DNA of 64,000 nt. Origin: Flammeovirgaceae bacterium (GTDB lineage: Bacteria > Bacteroidota > Bacteroidia > Cytophagales > Cyclobacteriaceae). The first letter of the stretch is position 1, and each line of letters opens with the position of its first letter. The position numbers and the translations under genes are program-made. Below are positions 30,579 to 37,877 of this stretch, piece after piece. The notes under the pieces are model-generated. The model saw only the letters and a program-made list of their open reading frames with translations, was not told the origin of the DNA and did not search any database. The stretch is from NCBI GenBank assembly GCA_021299455.1, contig JAJTGQ010000033.1, forward strand, positions 1 to 64,000. Direction: 5' to 3'.

Positions 30579-31910
30579 ATGTTCGATAGCTTAAGTCTCA
30601 AACTCGAAAAAGCATTTCAAACCCTCAAAGGCCAAGGGCGGATCACAGAAATCAACGTAGCCAGCACGATCAAAGACATCCGGAAGGCTTTAATCGATGC
30701 TGACGTAAATTATAAAGTAGCCAAAGAAGTTACTGACGAAATCAAGCAAAAGGCGCTCGGGCAAAATGTATTAACTGCCGTTTCTCCCGGTCAATTATTG
30801 ACCAAGATAACCAACGATGAACTCACGCTGCTGATGGGCGGAGCCAGCGAAGACATCAAAATTGAAGGGAACCCTGCCGTTATTTTGATTGCCGGTTTAC
30901 AAGGTTCTGGTAAGACTACCTTCTCTGGAAAATTAGCCAGTTACTTAAAACGACAAGGACGAGAAGTATTGTTAACCGCTTGCGATATCTATCGTCCGGC
31001 TGCCATTGACCAACTAAAAGTACTAGGTCAACAAATTGGGGTGGAGGTATACGCTGAGCCAGAAAACAAAGACGCAGTCAAAATCGCGAAGGCGGCTATT
31101 GAGCATGCTAAGAAAAATAATTTTAGAGTAGTCATTGTCGATACAGCCGGGCGTTTGGCTGTAGATGAAGAAATGATGAATGAGATCGCCAGGTTAAAGG
31201 AGACGCTAAAACCGTCCGAAACACTTTTTGTAGTGGACGCCATGACAGGGCAAGATGCGGTTAACACTGCCAAAGCTTTTAATGACCGATTGAATTTTGA
31301 TGGCGTAGTACTAACCAAATTGGATGGAGATACACGCGGTGGGGCTGCTTTGTCCATTAGGCGCGTGGTTGAAAAGCCGATTAAGTTTGTAGGTTCGGGC
31401 GAAAAGATGGAAGCCTTAGATCGCTTCTACCCCGATCGGATGGCCGGCCGAATTTTAGGGATGGGCGATGTGGTGAGTTTGGTTGAAAAAGCGCAGCAGT
31501 CATTTACTGAGGAAGAGGCACGATTGCTGAACGCCAAAATGCGCAAGAACCAATTTGACTTCAATGACTTTTTGAAGCAATTGGAACAAATCAAAAAGAT
31601 GGGCAATATGAAAGACATGCTGGGTATGATACCTGGCATGGGCAAAGCCATGAAAGATGTAGACATCAATGATGACTCTTTCAAACCGGTAGAAGCCATC
31701 ATCCGCTCCATGACATTGGACGAACGTGAGAATCCGGAAAAACTAAACCCGAGCAGAAAAAATCGCATTGCCAAAGGCAGCGGAACGTCCATTCAGCAAG
31801 TGAATCAGTTGCTTAAGCAGTTTGAAGACATGCGCAAAATGATGAAGATGATGAACAAAATGGGTGGCGGCAAACGAGCCTTAAGCGCATTAAATCCTTT
31901 CGGCAAATAA
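30579..31910 (+). CDS. ffh: Signal recognition particle protein Ffh
   Basis: SRP GTPase that binds 4.5S RNA and signal sequences and delivers ribosomes to FtsY at the membrane. Seen in 443 residues: the N domain, the G domain with GLQGSGKTTFSGKLA (P-loop), DTAGRLAVDEEMM, TKLDGDTRGGAALS, and the Met-rich M domain from about residue 330 with MLGMIPGM and the C-terminal KMMKMMNKMGGGKR tail. Length is standard. A promoter-like box lies just upstream. It may be followed by the PepSY-type gene, but a 43-base gap with no terminator leaves co-transcription open. The SRP RNA gene was not found. Confidence 0.96.
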   Translation: MFDSLSLKLEKAFQTLKGQGRITEINVASTIKDIRKALIDADVNYKVAKEVTDEIKQKALGQNVLTAVSPGQLLTKITNDELTLLMGGASEDIKIEGNPAVILIAGLQGSGKTTFSGKLASYLKRQGREVLLTACDIYRPAAIDQLKVLGQQIGVEVYAEPENKDAVKIAKAAIEHAKKNNFRVVIVDTAGRLAVDEEMMNEIARLKETLKPSETLFVVDAMTGQDAVNTAKAFNDRLNFDGVVLTKLDGDTRGGAALSIRRVVEKPIKFVGSGEKMEALDRFYPDRMAGRILGMGDVVSLVEKAQQSFTEEEARLLNAKMRKNQFDFNDFLKQLEQIKKMGNMKDMLGMIPGMGKAMKDVDINDDSFKPVEAIIRSMTLDERENPEKLNPSRKNRIAKGSGTSIQQVNQLLKQFEDMRKMMKMMNKMGGGKRALSALNPFGK

Positions 31911-31953
31911 TAAATAAAACGCATTTTACTTTTTTCAGCCTTAAACTATTCTT

Positions 31954-32496
31954 ATGAAACTAACTGCTCGTAATACCCACCGCGACATTGCTTACTTCTA
32001 CGTTGGTTTGATCATATCTTTTTCCCTTTCAGGAATTTTTTTGAATCATCGCCAATCGTGGAATCCAAAACGGTATACCTATGAATCAAAAGATATTTCT
32101 GTAGCCCAAGTGAACAAAGATTCAATCAATGACAACTTCATCAAAATGTTTACGTCCGAACAAGGCATCGAAGATGAGTTACGTAGGTTTTCTGTCGATG
32201 GAGAAAAACTAAAAATATCTTATGTTAACCATGATGTAACGATTGATCTTTCCACGAGAAATGGTAAAATAGAAAGTTATCGCACTACTCCTGTTCTGGG
32301 ACAAATGACTAAACTTCACCTAGACACTAGCAAATGGTGGATTTATTACTCGGATGTTTTTGGAGTGGCAATGTTAGTCATCGCTTTCACCGGAATGTTT
32401 ATACAAGAGGGCGGCAACAGCTTTCGGGCTCGTGGGTGGAAGCTGGCATTAATAGGAATTATTTTTCCATTAATATTTCTCTTTTTGCTGACATAA
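31954..32496 (+). CDS. PepSY-associated-like transmembrane protein
   Basis: Inner-membrane protein of 180 residues. Seen: a membrane helix near residues 13-30 (IAYFYVGLIISFSLSGIFL) followed by NHRQSW, a soluble extracytoplasmic domain (about 35-120) with strand pattern FSVDGEKLKISYVNHDVTID resembling PepSY, then a tandem helix pair (about 125-148 and 160-179). The family is linked to iron reduction or sensor-like functions, but the assignment rests on pattern only. Its stop is three bases from the Crp-type gene, so the two are in one operon. Confidence 0.7.
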   Translation: MKLTARNTHRDIAYFYVGLIISFSLSGIFLNHRQSWNPKRYTYESKDISVAQVNKDSINDNFIKMFTSEQGIEDELRRFSVDGEKLKISYVNHDVTIDLSTRNGKIESYRTTPVLGQMTKLHLDTSKWWIYYSDVFGVAMLVIAFTGMFIQEGGNSFRARGWKLALIGIIFPLIFLFLLT

Positions 32497-32499
32497 GAC

Positions 32500-33108
32500 A
32501 TGCAATCCAGTTCTCCTTTTCACACACTGTTAAAAGACGAGGTAGCATCCTTTAGCGAATTACGAAAATTCAAGGCCGATTCAGTCATCCTGCAGGAAGA
32601 CAGTTACATCAAATCGATTCCATTAGTCGTAAGCGGAAGTCTGAAGGTAGTGAGAACCGATGCCAACGGACATGAAATCTTGTTGTATTACATCACGGCA
32701 GGCGAAAGTTGTATCATGTCTTTCCTGGGTGGCATTCACGATGAGACAAGCAAAATAAAAGCAATTGTTGAAGAAGATGCTGAGATCTTATTGATCCCGG
32801 TAGATAAAGCGAGTGAGTGGGTGAAGAAATTTCCTGAATGGTCAGACTTCATTTTTAAGCTTTACCATAAACGCTTTGAAGAGTTACTTTCCGTTGTAAA
32901 CGCGATCGCTTTCCAAAAACTCGATGTCAGACTGCTTCATTTATTAAAGCAAAAATCAGAACTGGCCAATTCTAAGGAAATCAAAGTTACCCATCAACAA
33001 TTGGCCGAAGAACTGGGAACGGCACGCGAAGTGGTTTCCCGGGTAGCCAAACAGATGGAAAATGAGGGTCTAATCCATCTATCCCGAAATAAAATTACGC
33101 TTATGTGA
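32500..33108 (+). CDS. Crp/Fnr family transcriptional regulator
   Basis: DNA-binding regulator of 202 residues with an N-terminal cyclic-nucleotide-binding-like sensor barrel and C-terminal winged helix. Seen: LVVSGSLKVVRTDANGHEIL, YITAGESCIMSFLGG (Cys near residue 72), the long dimer helix, and an HTH with VTHQQLAEELGTAREVVSR. The recognition helix carries Arg-Glu-x-x-Ser-Arg in the positions of CRP R180, E181 and R185, which favours TGTGA half-sites. There is no four-Cys FNR cluster. A TGTGA-N6-TCACC site overlaps its own stop codon and precedes the thiol/sulfur operon. The ligand is unknown. Confidence 0.9.
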   Translation: MQSSSPFHTLLKDEVASFSELRKFKADSVILQEDSYIKSIPLVVSGSLKVVRTDANGHEILLYYITAGESCIMSFLGGIHDETSKIKAIVEEDAEILLIPVDKASEWVKKFPEWSDFIFKLYHKRFEELLSVVNAIAFQKLDVRLLHLLKQKSELANSKEIKVTHQQLAEELGTAREVVSRVAKQMENEGLIHLSRNKITLM

Positions 33109-33119
33109 CGTTCGTCACC
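33104..33119. promoter_or_regulatory. CRP-type operator TGTGA-N6-TCACC
   Basis: TGTGACGTTCGTCACC fits the CRP consensus TGTGA-N6-TCACA except for the last base; the core GTGACG/CGTCAC is a perfect palindrome around two bases. Its centre lies about 40 bases upstream of the transcription start predicted from the -7 box at 33141, the spacing of class II CRP activation sites. It overlaps the stop codon of the Crp-type gene. Confidence 0.65.
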
Positions 33120-33140
33120 AACTCCAAGATATGTAAGCGG

Positions 33141-33148
33141 TAGTTTTG
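33141..33148 (+). promoter_or_regulatory. -7 promoter box of the thiol/sulfur operon
   Basis: TAGTTTTG matches TAnnTTTG exactly, 22 bases before the DUF2892 gene ATG. The CRP-type site upstream overlaps the place of the -33 element, suggesting activator-dependent transcription. Confidence 0.5.
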
Positions 33149-33170
33149 AATCATAATCAAACTATCTCTT

Positions 33171-33389
33171 ATGAAAAAAAATATGGGTTCTGCCGATAGA
33201 GTCATCCGGGTGATGCTTGCGGCACTTGTTGCTGTTCTTTATTTTACGAATGTCATTTCAGGTACTACAGCAATCATCTTAGCAGTATTGGCTATTGTTT
33301 TTGTTGCCACTAGTTTAATGAGCTTCTGCCCTCTTTATCTTCCATTTGGATTAAATACTCTTCGCAAGAAAATGAATGCAAAAGAGTAA
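33171..33389 (+). CDS. DUF2892 (YgaP-like transmembrane domain) protein
   Basis: Small inner-membrane protein of 72 residues with two hydrophobic helices (about 15-32 and 35-52) and the DUF2892 pattern MGSADRVIRVMLA and SFCPLYLPFGLNT, including a conserved Cys-Pro at the end of the second helix. In YgaP and many genomes this domain is fused to or next to rhodanese, where it anchors sulfurtransferase activity. It is the first gene of the operon behind the CRP-type site. It overlaps the next gene by 14 bases. Confidence 0.85.
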   Translation: MKKNMGSADRVIRVMLAALVAVLYFTNVISGTTAIILAVLAIVFVATSLMSFCPLYLPFGLNTLRKKMNAKE

Positions 33390-33585
33390 GCAGTATTCGC
33401 TCATAGCGATTGGTGCTATAGTGGGCATGATAGCAGGCTTTTTATACTGGAAGGAAGTAGGTTGTATAAGTGGAACTTGTCCGATCACGTCCAATCCGGT
33501 TCATTCATCGCTGTACGGAGCCCTAATGGGCGGATTATTTTTCAGTCTGTTTTATAAAACCAAGAAAGCGAACTCAAACCATTAA
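33376..33585 (+). CDS. DUF6132-like small membrane protein
   Basis: Protein of 69 residues with two hydrophobic segments (about 8-25 and 45-62) and the Cys-containing loop EVGCISGTCPITSNP between them, followed by SSLYGALMGGLF. The Cys-x5-Cys-Pro loop and glycine-rich second helix match the small DUF6132 family often found with rhodanese and thioredoxin genes. The function is unknown. A thiol relay or a small pore for sulfur species is plausible from the context. It starts inside the preceding gene. Confidence 0.7.
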   Translation: MQKSKQYSLIAIGAIVGMIAGFLYWKEVGCISGTCPITSNPVHSSLYGALMGGLFFSLFYKTKKANSNH

Positions 33586-33626
33586 TTCTAATTACTAATT
33601 ATTTGACTACTCAAATCGATTTACCT

Positions 33627-33941
33627 ATGTTACAATCTATTTTAAATTTGGTGGGTCTTGGCCCAAGTGTTGATTTTAAGAAACTAAAGAATGAAGGAGC
33701 TATTATTTTAGACGTCCGCAGCAAAGGCGAATATGCGCAAGGCCACATCAAGGGTTCCATCAATATCGCGGTCGACCAACTTGCCACCAATCTCAATAAA
33801 CTTTCTGACAAGAAAAAAGTAATCATCACCTGTTGTGCCTCTGGTGGACGGAGCGGAATGGCAAAGCGAATATTAGAATCTAACGGCTATGCTGAAGTAC
33901 ATAATGGTGGTGGCTGGACTTCACTTCAATCAAAAATTTAA
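33627..33941 (+). CDS. Rhodanese-like sulfurtransferase
   Basis: Single-domain rhodanese of 104 residues that would transfer sulfane sulfur to thiols or cyanide. Seen: KNEGAIILDVRSKGEYAQGH, IKGSINIAVDQL, and the active loop CASGGRSG with the catalytic Cys (preceded by another Cys), then the closing HNGGGWTSL. There is no signal peptide, so it is probably cytoplasmic. The frame is open to a TTG at 33603, but I use the ATG at 33627. Three bases separate it from the OsmC gene. Confidence 0.88.
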   Translation: MLQSILNLVGLGPSVDFKKLKNEGAIILDVRSKGEYAQGHIKGSINIAVDQLATNLNKLSDKKKVIITCCASGGRSGMAKRILESNGYAEVHNGGGWTSLQSKI

Positions 33942-33943
33942 AT

Positions 33944-34399
33944 ATGGAACCCCATTTTTATAACGTGCAAATTCAATGGAATAATGACCGCAAGGGTGTA
34001 ATGTGCTCACCGGAGTTATCCAACTCTTCTGATCAAATAAATGGCTGCATAGAAGTGGCTACCCCACCTGAATTTCCTAAAGGTATTCCTGGAATTTGGT
34101 CTCCTGAACATCTATTCACCGCAGCGGTGAGTAGCTGCTTGATGACTACCTTTTTGTCGATTGCTGAAAATTCAAAGCTGGAGTTCATCTCATATCAATG
34201 CAATTCAAAAGGGAAACTAGATCAGGTGGATGGAAAGTACTTGATGACCGAGGTGATTCTAGAACCTACCGTCACCATATCCCATGAAAAGGACCGAGAG
34301 CGAGCAGAAAGAGTATTGGCAAAAGCAGAAGCAGCCTGCCTCATTTCTAATTCGATAAAATCGAAAGTAACCATGCAAGCAAATATTCTAGTAGTTTAG
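33944..34399 (+). CDS. OsmC/Ohr family protein
   Basis: Cytoplasmic OsmC-fold protein of 151 residues. Members reduce organic hydroperoxides or act on persulfides through a pair of Cys residues. Seen: WSPEHLFTAAVSSCLMTTFL with the first Cys (about residue 64) and EAACLISNSIKSKV with the second (about residue 129), both in the expected helix positions. The opening VQIQWNNDRKGVM also fits the family. It lies between the rhodanese and thioredoxin genes, which points to a joint thiol-based role. Confidence 0.88.
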   Translation: MEPHFYNVQIQWNNDRKGVMCSPELSNSSDQINGCIEVATPPEFPKGIPGIWSPEHLFTAAVSSCLMTTFLSIAENSKLEFISYQCNSKGKLDQVDGKYLMTEVILEPTVTISHEKDRERAERVLAKAEAACLISNSIKSKVTMQANILVV

Positions 34400-34415
34400 T
34401 ATCGAATTAACCAGT

Positions 34416-34718
34416 ATGGCAAAGGCAAATTTTTTTGAGTTAATAAAAGGACAAATTCCTACGTTGATTGATTTTTCAGCAGAATGGTGTGGACCTTGCA
34501 AAATGATGAAACCGATCCTGGACCAAGTGAAAGCTGCCATGGGTGATCAGGTGCGGATTATCAAAATAGACGTAGATACAAATCCTTCCATTGCTTCATC
34601 TTATCAGGTACAGGGCGTTCCAACATTGATTCTTTTTAAGAAGGGCGAAATAAAATGGCGGCAATCTGGTGTAGTGCCAACTGAGAATCTGACGAAAATT
34701 ATAAAAGCAAACATGTAA
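34416..34718 (+). CDS. Thioredoxin
   Basis: Small cytoplasmic thiol-disulfide oxidoreductase of 100 residues. Seen: LIDFSAEWCGPCKMMKPIL with the redox WCGPC motif, the cis-Pro region VQGVPTLILFKKGE, and GVVPTENL near the C-terminus. It is the last gene of the CRP-site operon and is followed by a strong terminator. It may regenerate the OsmC or rhodanese Cys residues. Confidence 0.92.
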   Translation: MAKANFFELIKGQIPTLIDFSAEWCGPCKMMKPILDQVKAAMGDQVRIIKIDVDTNPSIASSYQVQGVPTLILFKKGEIKWRQSGVVPTENLTKIIKANM

Positions 34719-34751
34719 AAAGACGGGGAGCAAAAGACTCCCCTATCTTTT
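34718..34751. terminator. Bidirectional rho-independent terminator
   Basis: GGGGAG and CTCCCC form the core stem around a 7-base loop, and outer AAAAGA/TCTTTT arms extend it, giving a T-run in both directions. It lies between the convergent thioredoxin and NAD(P)-binding protein genes. Confidence 0.8.
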
Positions 34752-34758
34752 CTTCGTG

Positions 34759-35652
34759 CTATGAATTATAAACGGCTACAAACTCCTTTGCAAAATCTTC
34801 CAATTTTACCTTGCCCAATTTAGCAGGTTTGTTTTTCCAGTAGTCTTCTTGCATTTTTCCAGAACGCAATGCCCTGCCCAGTTCGACATACCCCTCAGCG
34901 ATTGCCTGTGGCAAATTGTTTTGCAACATTCCGCCCAATGCTTGTTCATCTGTAAACTCAACCCACGGAGTGCCGGGCTTTCCCACTGCTGCGCTAATTA
35001 TATCGGCAATTTCTTTCGGATGTCGCTCATCGCTGGAAATGTATCTAACAGAGTATCCCGAAAACTTCAAACTCAGGAGTTCTTCGCTTACAACATCCGA
35101 GATGTCATTGGTATGAACCAGTACTAACTTTTCCTCGCTCCCTCCAAAGTTGGATCCCATGATATTCATCTGCTTAATCATCCCTGCCATCCCAAACAGA
35201 TTATAGAAGAAATACGAAGGGCGCAAAATCTTTACGTTGACGTCTTTCAGCTCTTGTAGTTTTTCTTCGGCATACCCTAAACCATCGACCGGGCCTGTAC
35301 CTTTGCGCAAATGCGCCCCAATACTACTTAACAATACAACATGCTTAATTCCATTTGACTTAATAGCATCAACGTAATTGTCAGCTACGATCTTCTGGTA
35401 GTCCAGCCAACCACCAGACAACGCCCATTTTGGAGGAATCATCAAATAGACTGCATCCGCACCTCGAAACGCGCTTGATACAAATACAGAATCTTCCACC
35501 GAACCAACCAGTGGTTTCGCACCCAGGTTTAGAATCTCTTTTACTCGATCCTGACTACTTGTAATGACCGTAACGGTATGCCCGCCCTCTTTCAATTTCT
35601 TGATGACCGGTTTGCTAATGTGCCCAACAGAGCCAGTAATGACGTAATTCAT
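34759..35652 (-). CDS. NAD(P)-binding NmrA/QOR2-type oxidoreductase
   Basis: Rossmann-fold protein of 297 residues similar to NmrA-like and atypical short-chain reductases (QOR2, YtfG type). Seen: YVITGSVGHISKPVIKKLKE at the N-terminus with the NAD(P)-binding Gly pattern, VVLLSSIGAHLRKGTGPVDG, ILRPSYFFYNLFGMAGMI and SSDERHPKEIADII. Some members reduce quinones and others sense the NADP state; the substrate cannot be told here. It is convergent with the thiol/sulfur operon and monocistronic as far as I can see. Confidence 0.85.
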   Translation of the reverse strand: MNYVITGSVGHISKPVIKKLKEGGHTVTVITSSQDRVKEILNLGAKPLVGSVEDSVFVSSAFRGADAVYLMIPPKWALSGGWLDYQKIVADNYVDAIKSNGIKHVVLLSSIGAHLRKGTGPVDGLGYAEEKLQELKDVNVKILRPSYFFYNLFGMAGMIKQMNIMGSNFGGSEEKLVLVHTNDISDVVSEELLSLKFSGYSVRYISSDERHPKEIADIISAAVGKPGTPWVEFTDEQALGGMLQNNLPQAIAEGYVELGRALRSGKMQEDYWKNKPAKLGKVKLEDFAKEFVAVYNS

Positions 35653-35948
35653 AAATAATAGGAGTTTAGTTTAATTTCCGTTTAACAAGCTAGAACCTGC
35701 AAAAAGTTCAATTTATTTTAGCCCAATTCCACTAAATGTTAATTCCATTGGACGGGGCTGAAAGAAATAACAAAAAATTAACAAGGGGAGATTTAAAAAA
35801 CACTGTGGTTTTAAACCATTTAGAACAATTGCACGTTTTAAGATGAGTTACTGGTTATATTTATTATAAATTTTAAGAATGCCCTTTCAAATTGATAACT
35901 TGAGGGGCATTTTTAGCTATTACTAATTCAAACCAAAAAAATAACAAA
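35653..35948. other. AT-rich intergenic region with palindrome
   Basis: About 300 bases without a gene. They contain a 13-bp palindrome TGGTTTTAAACCA (35806-35818) and a hairpin followed by a T-run (35878-35914). The rest is A/T-rich. A small RNA or a long leader of the DUF2911 gene is possible. Confidence 0.4.
35878..35914 (+). terminator. Hairpin plus T-run upstream of the DUF2911 gene
   Basis: AATGCCCTTTCAA pairs with TTGAGGGGCATT with one mismatch (T-G possible in RNA), followed by TTT. It sits 35 bases before the DUF2911 ATG and has no gene just upstream on this strand. It could end a small RNA or act as an attenuator. Confidence 0.5.
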
Positions 35949-36458
35949 ATGAAAAAACAATTCAACCTTCTTTTACTATTGATCACGATCTTTTCCTTTA
36001 GCGCAATTGCTCAGGATAAAAAAATGCCAAGCCCACCTGCTAAAGCAACTGGAGCCATTGATGGTGTTACCGTAACAATCGATTATCATCAACCTTCTGC
36101 ACGTGGTAGAAAAATGTTAGGTGGTATAAATCCTTATGGAGAAGTTTGGCGAACCGGAGCAAACGCCACAACGTCTATTGATTTTAGCGCAAACGCAAAA
36201 GTGGAAGGACAGGCATTACCAAAAGGTAAATACGGATTATATACCATACCTGGTGAAAATGAATGGGTAATCATCATCAATAAAGACATCAAATGGGGCC
36301 ACTATGACTATACGGACAAAGCAGATGTACTGCGTGTAAAAGTTAAGCCATCTAAAACCGCTTCGTTTGTAGAAACTTTCACGATCAGTGTAAAAGACGG
36401 TAATGTGGTGATGGAATGGGAAAATACCTCTGTGTCATTCAAGATATCAAAAGGATAA
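35949..36458 (+). CDS. DUF2911 family exported protein
   Basis: Periplasmic or outer-membrane-facing protein of 169 residues with a cleavable signal peptide (SAIAQ/DKK). Seen: the DUF2911 sequence VTIDYHQPSARGRKMLGGI, NPYGEVWRTGANATTSIDF, LPKGKYGLYTIPGENEW, INKDIKWGHYDYTDKADVLR and MEWENTSVSFKI. The family is abundant in Bacteroidota, beta-rich, and of unknown function. A clear terminator follows, so it is probably monocistronic, possibly preceded by an attenuator-like hairpin. Confidence 0.9.
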   Translation: MKKQFNLLLLLITIFSFSAIAQDKKMPSPPAKATGAIDGVTVTIDYHQPSARGRKMLGGINPYGEVWRTGANATTSIDFSANAKVEGQALPKGKYGLYTIPGENEWVIIINKDIKWGHYDYTDKADVLRVKVKPSKTASFVETFTISVKDGNVVMEWENTSVSFKISKG

Positions 36459-36480
36459 ATTACATTTCACGATGAATCAA

Positions 36481-36506
36481 AAGCCCCAGAATTTGGGGCT
36501 TTTTTA
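36481..36506 (+). terminator. Rho-independent terminator after the DUF2911 gene
   Basis: Perfect stem AAGCCCCA / TGGGGCTT with a 5-base loop, followed by a run of T residues and ATT. Confidence 0.85.
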
Positions 36507-36546
36507 TTGCGGGAAAATCAACTAGTTTGGATTGTTTTATTTCATT

Positions 36547-36972
36547 ATGCAAATACTTGGACGTTCTGATCGTGTAGACCTCCCCGGACTTGGCCTTGAG
36601 AATATTCATGCAAAAATTGACACGGGCGCATATACCAGCAGCTTACACTGTTCAAGCGCAAAAGTAGTCAACGGTCAACTAGAGTTTGTTCTATTGGACG
36701 AAGAGCATCCGGAGTTTACGGGAATGAAATTCAAGATGAACAAATTTAGCCAACGTGAAGTCAAGAATTCATCTGGAGAAGCAGAACTACGCTATATTAT
36801 TAGAACCACCATTAAACTGTTTAATCGAAAAATACGAGCGGAATTTTCGCTCAGCGATCGAGAAAAATTGCGTTTCCCGGTTTTGCTTGGCAGAAAGATT
36901 CTACGCAATCGTTTTTTGATTGACGTTACCAGAAAGGATTTGTATTATCACACTAAAATACCAAGGGCATGA
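36547..36972 (+). CDS. RimK-associated aspartic-protease-like protein (RimB / 'ATP-dependent zinc protease' family)
   Basis: Protein of 141 residues of the retropepsin-like family encoded next to RimK ligases. In the related RimABK system, RimB trims poly-glutamate tails from ribosomal protein S6. Seen: [14 protein letters not shown] with the aspartic protease Asp-Thr-Gly active site, [38 protein letters not shown] and [13 protein letters not shown] start at the ATG at 36547; the frame is open to 36532. It overlaps rimK by four bases (ATGA), so the two are translationally coupled. Confidence 0.85.
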   Translation: MQILGRSDRVDLPGLGLENIHAKIDTGAYTSSLHCSSAKVVNGQLEFVLLDEEHPEFTGMKFKMNKFSQREVKNSSGEAELRYIIRTTIKLFNRKIRAEFSLSDREKLRFPVLLGRKILRNRFLIDVTRKDLYYHTKIPRA

Positions 36973-37877
36973 ACATCGCCATTTTATCAAGAGACGCAAA
37001 ACTGTATTCGACCAAGCGTATCAAAGAGGCGGGCGAAAAGCGCGGCCACAAAGTGGAGATCATCGACCACATGAAATGCGTGTTACTTATTGAGAAGAAG
37101 AACCCCATGGTGTGGTACAACGGCCGCAAATTAGACTACTTCGATGCGATCATTCCGCGCATTGGTGCATCTGTTACATTTTATGGCGCTGCCGTTGTCC
37201 GTCAATTTGAAATGATGAAGGTTTTTACGGCTGTTGAGTCACAAGCATTGATTCGTTCTCGCGATAAACTGCGCAGCATGCAGATACTTTCGCGCGCTGG
37301 ATTAGGACTTCCGAAGACCATTTTTATGGATTATTCAAAAGATACCGAGGGTGTAATCGAGGCGGTTGGTGGCGCTCCTGTCGTTATCAAACTGCTGGAA
37401 GGAACGCAAGGCCTTGGTGTGGTGTTGGCCGAAAATAAAAAAGCAGCTCAATCAGTTATTGAAGCTTTCCATGGTGTAAAGGCACGCATTATTGTGCAAG
37501 AGTTTATCAAAGAAGCGAAAGGCGCAGACATACGGGCATTTATTGTGAATGGTGAAGTGGTTGGCGCTATGCGAAGGCAGGCTCGAGATGGAGAATTTCG
37601 GTCAAACCTTCACCGCGGTGGCCACGCAACGGTTGTGAAGCTGAACCGTTCCGAGAAACATGCCGCGATCACAGCCGCAAAAAAAATGGGGCTCGGTGTT
37701 GCAGGTGTAGACATGCTTCCCTCTAGCCGAGGGCCGCTGATCATCGAAGTCAATTCATCGCCAGGTTTGGAAGGGATTGAAGGCGCAACCAAAGTCGATA
37801 TAGGAAGTAAGATTATTCAGTATTTAGAAAAACACGCAGGGAAAAAGAAAATTCAAAAAGACAAAATCAATGCGTGA
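36969..37877 (+). CDS. rimK: RimK family alpha-L-glutamate ligase
   Basis: ATP-grasp ligase that adds glutamate residues to the C-terminus of ribosomal protein S6 or to a related acceptor. Seen in 302 residues: [43 protein letters not shown]-grasp loop [37 protein letters not shown], and the metal-binding [20 protein letters not shown]. All canonical motifs are intact. It overlaps the protease gene upstream by four bases and the patatin gene downstream by eight. Confidence 0.93.
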   Translation: MNIAILSRDAKLYSTKRIKEAGEKRGHKVEIIDHMKCVLLIEKKNPMVWYNGRKLDYFDAIIPRIGASVTFYGAAVVRQFEMMKVFTAVESQALIRSRDKLRSMQILSRAGLGLPKTIFMDYSKDTEGVIEAVGGAPVVIKLLEGTQGLGVVLAENKKAAQSVIEAFHGVKARIIVQEFIKEAKGADIRAFIVNGEVVGAMRRQARDGEFRSNLHRGGHATVVKLNRSEKHAAITAAKKMGLGVAGVDMLPSSRGPLIIEVNSSPGLEGIEGATKVDIGSKIIQYLEKHAGKKKIQKDKINA

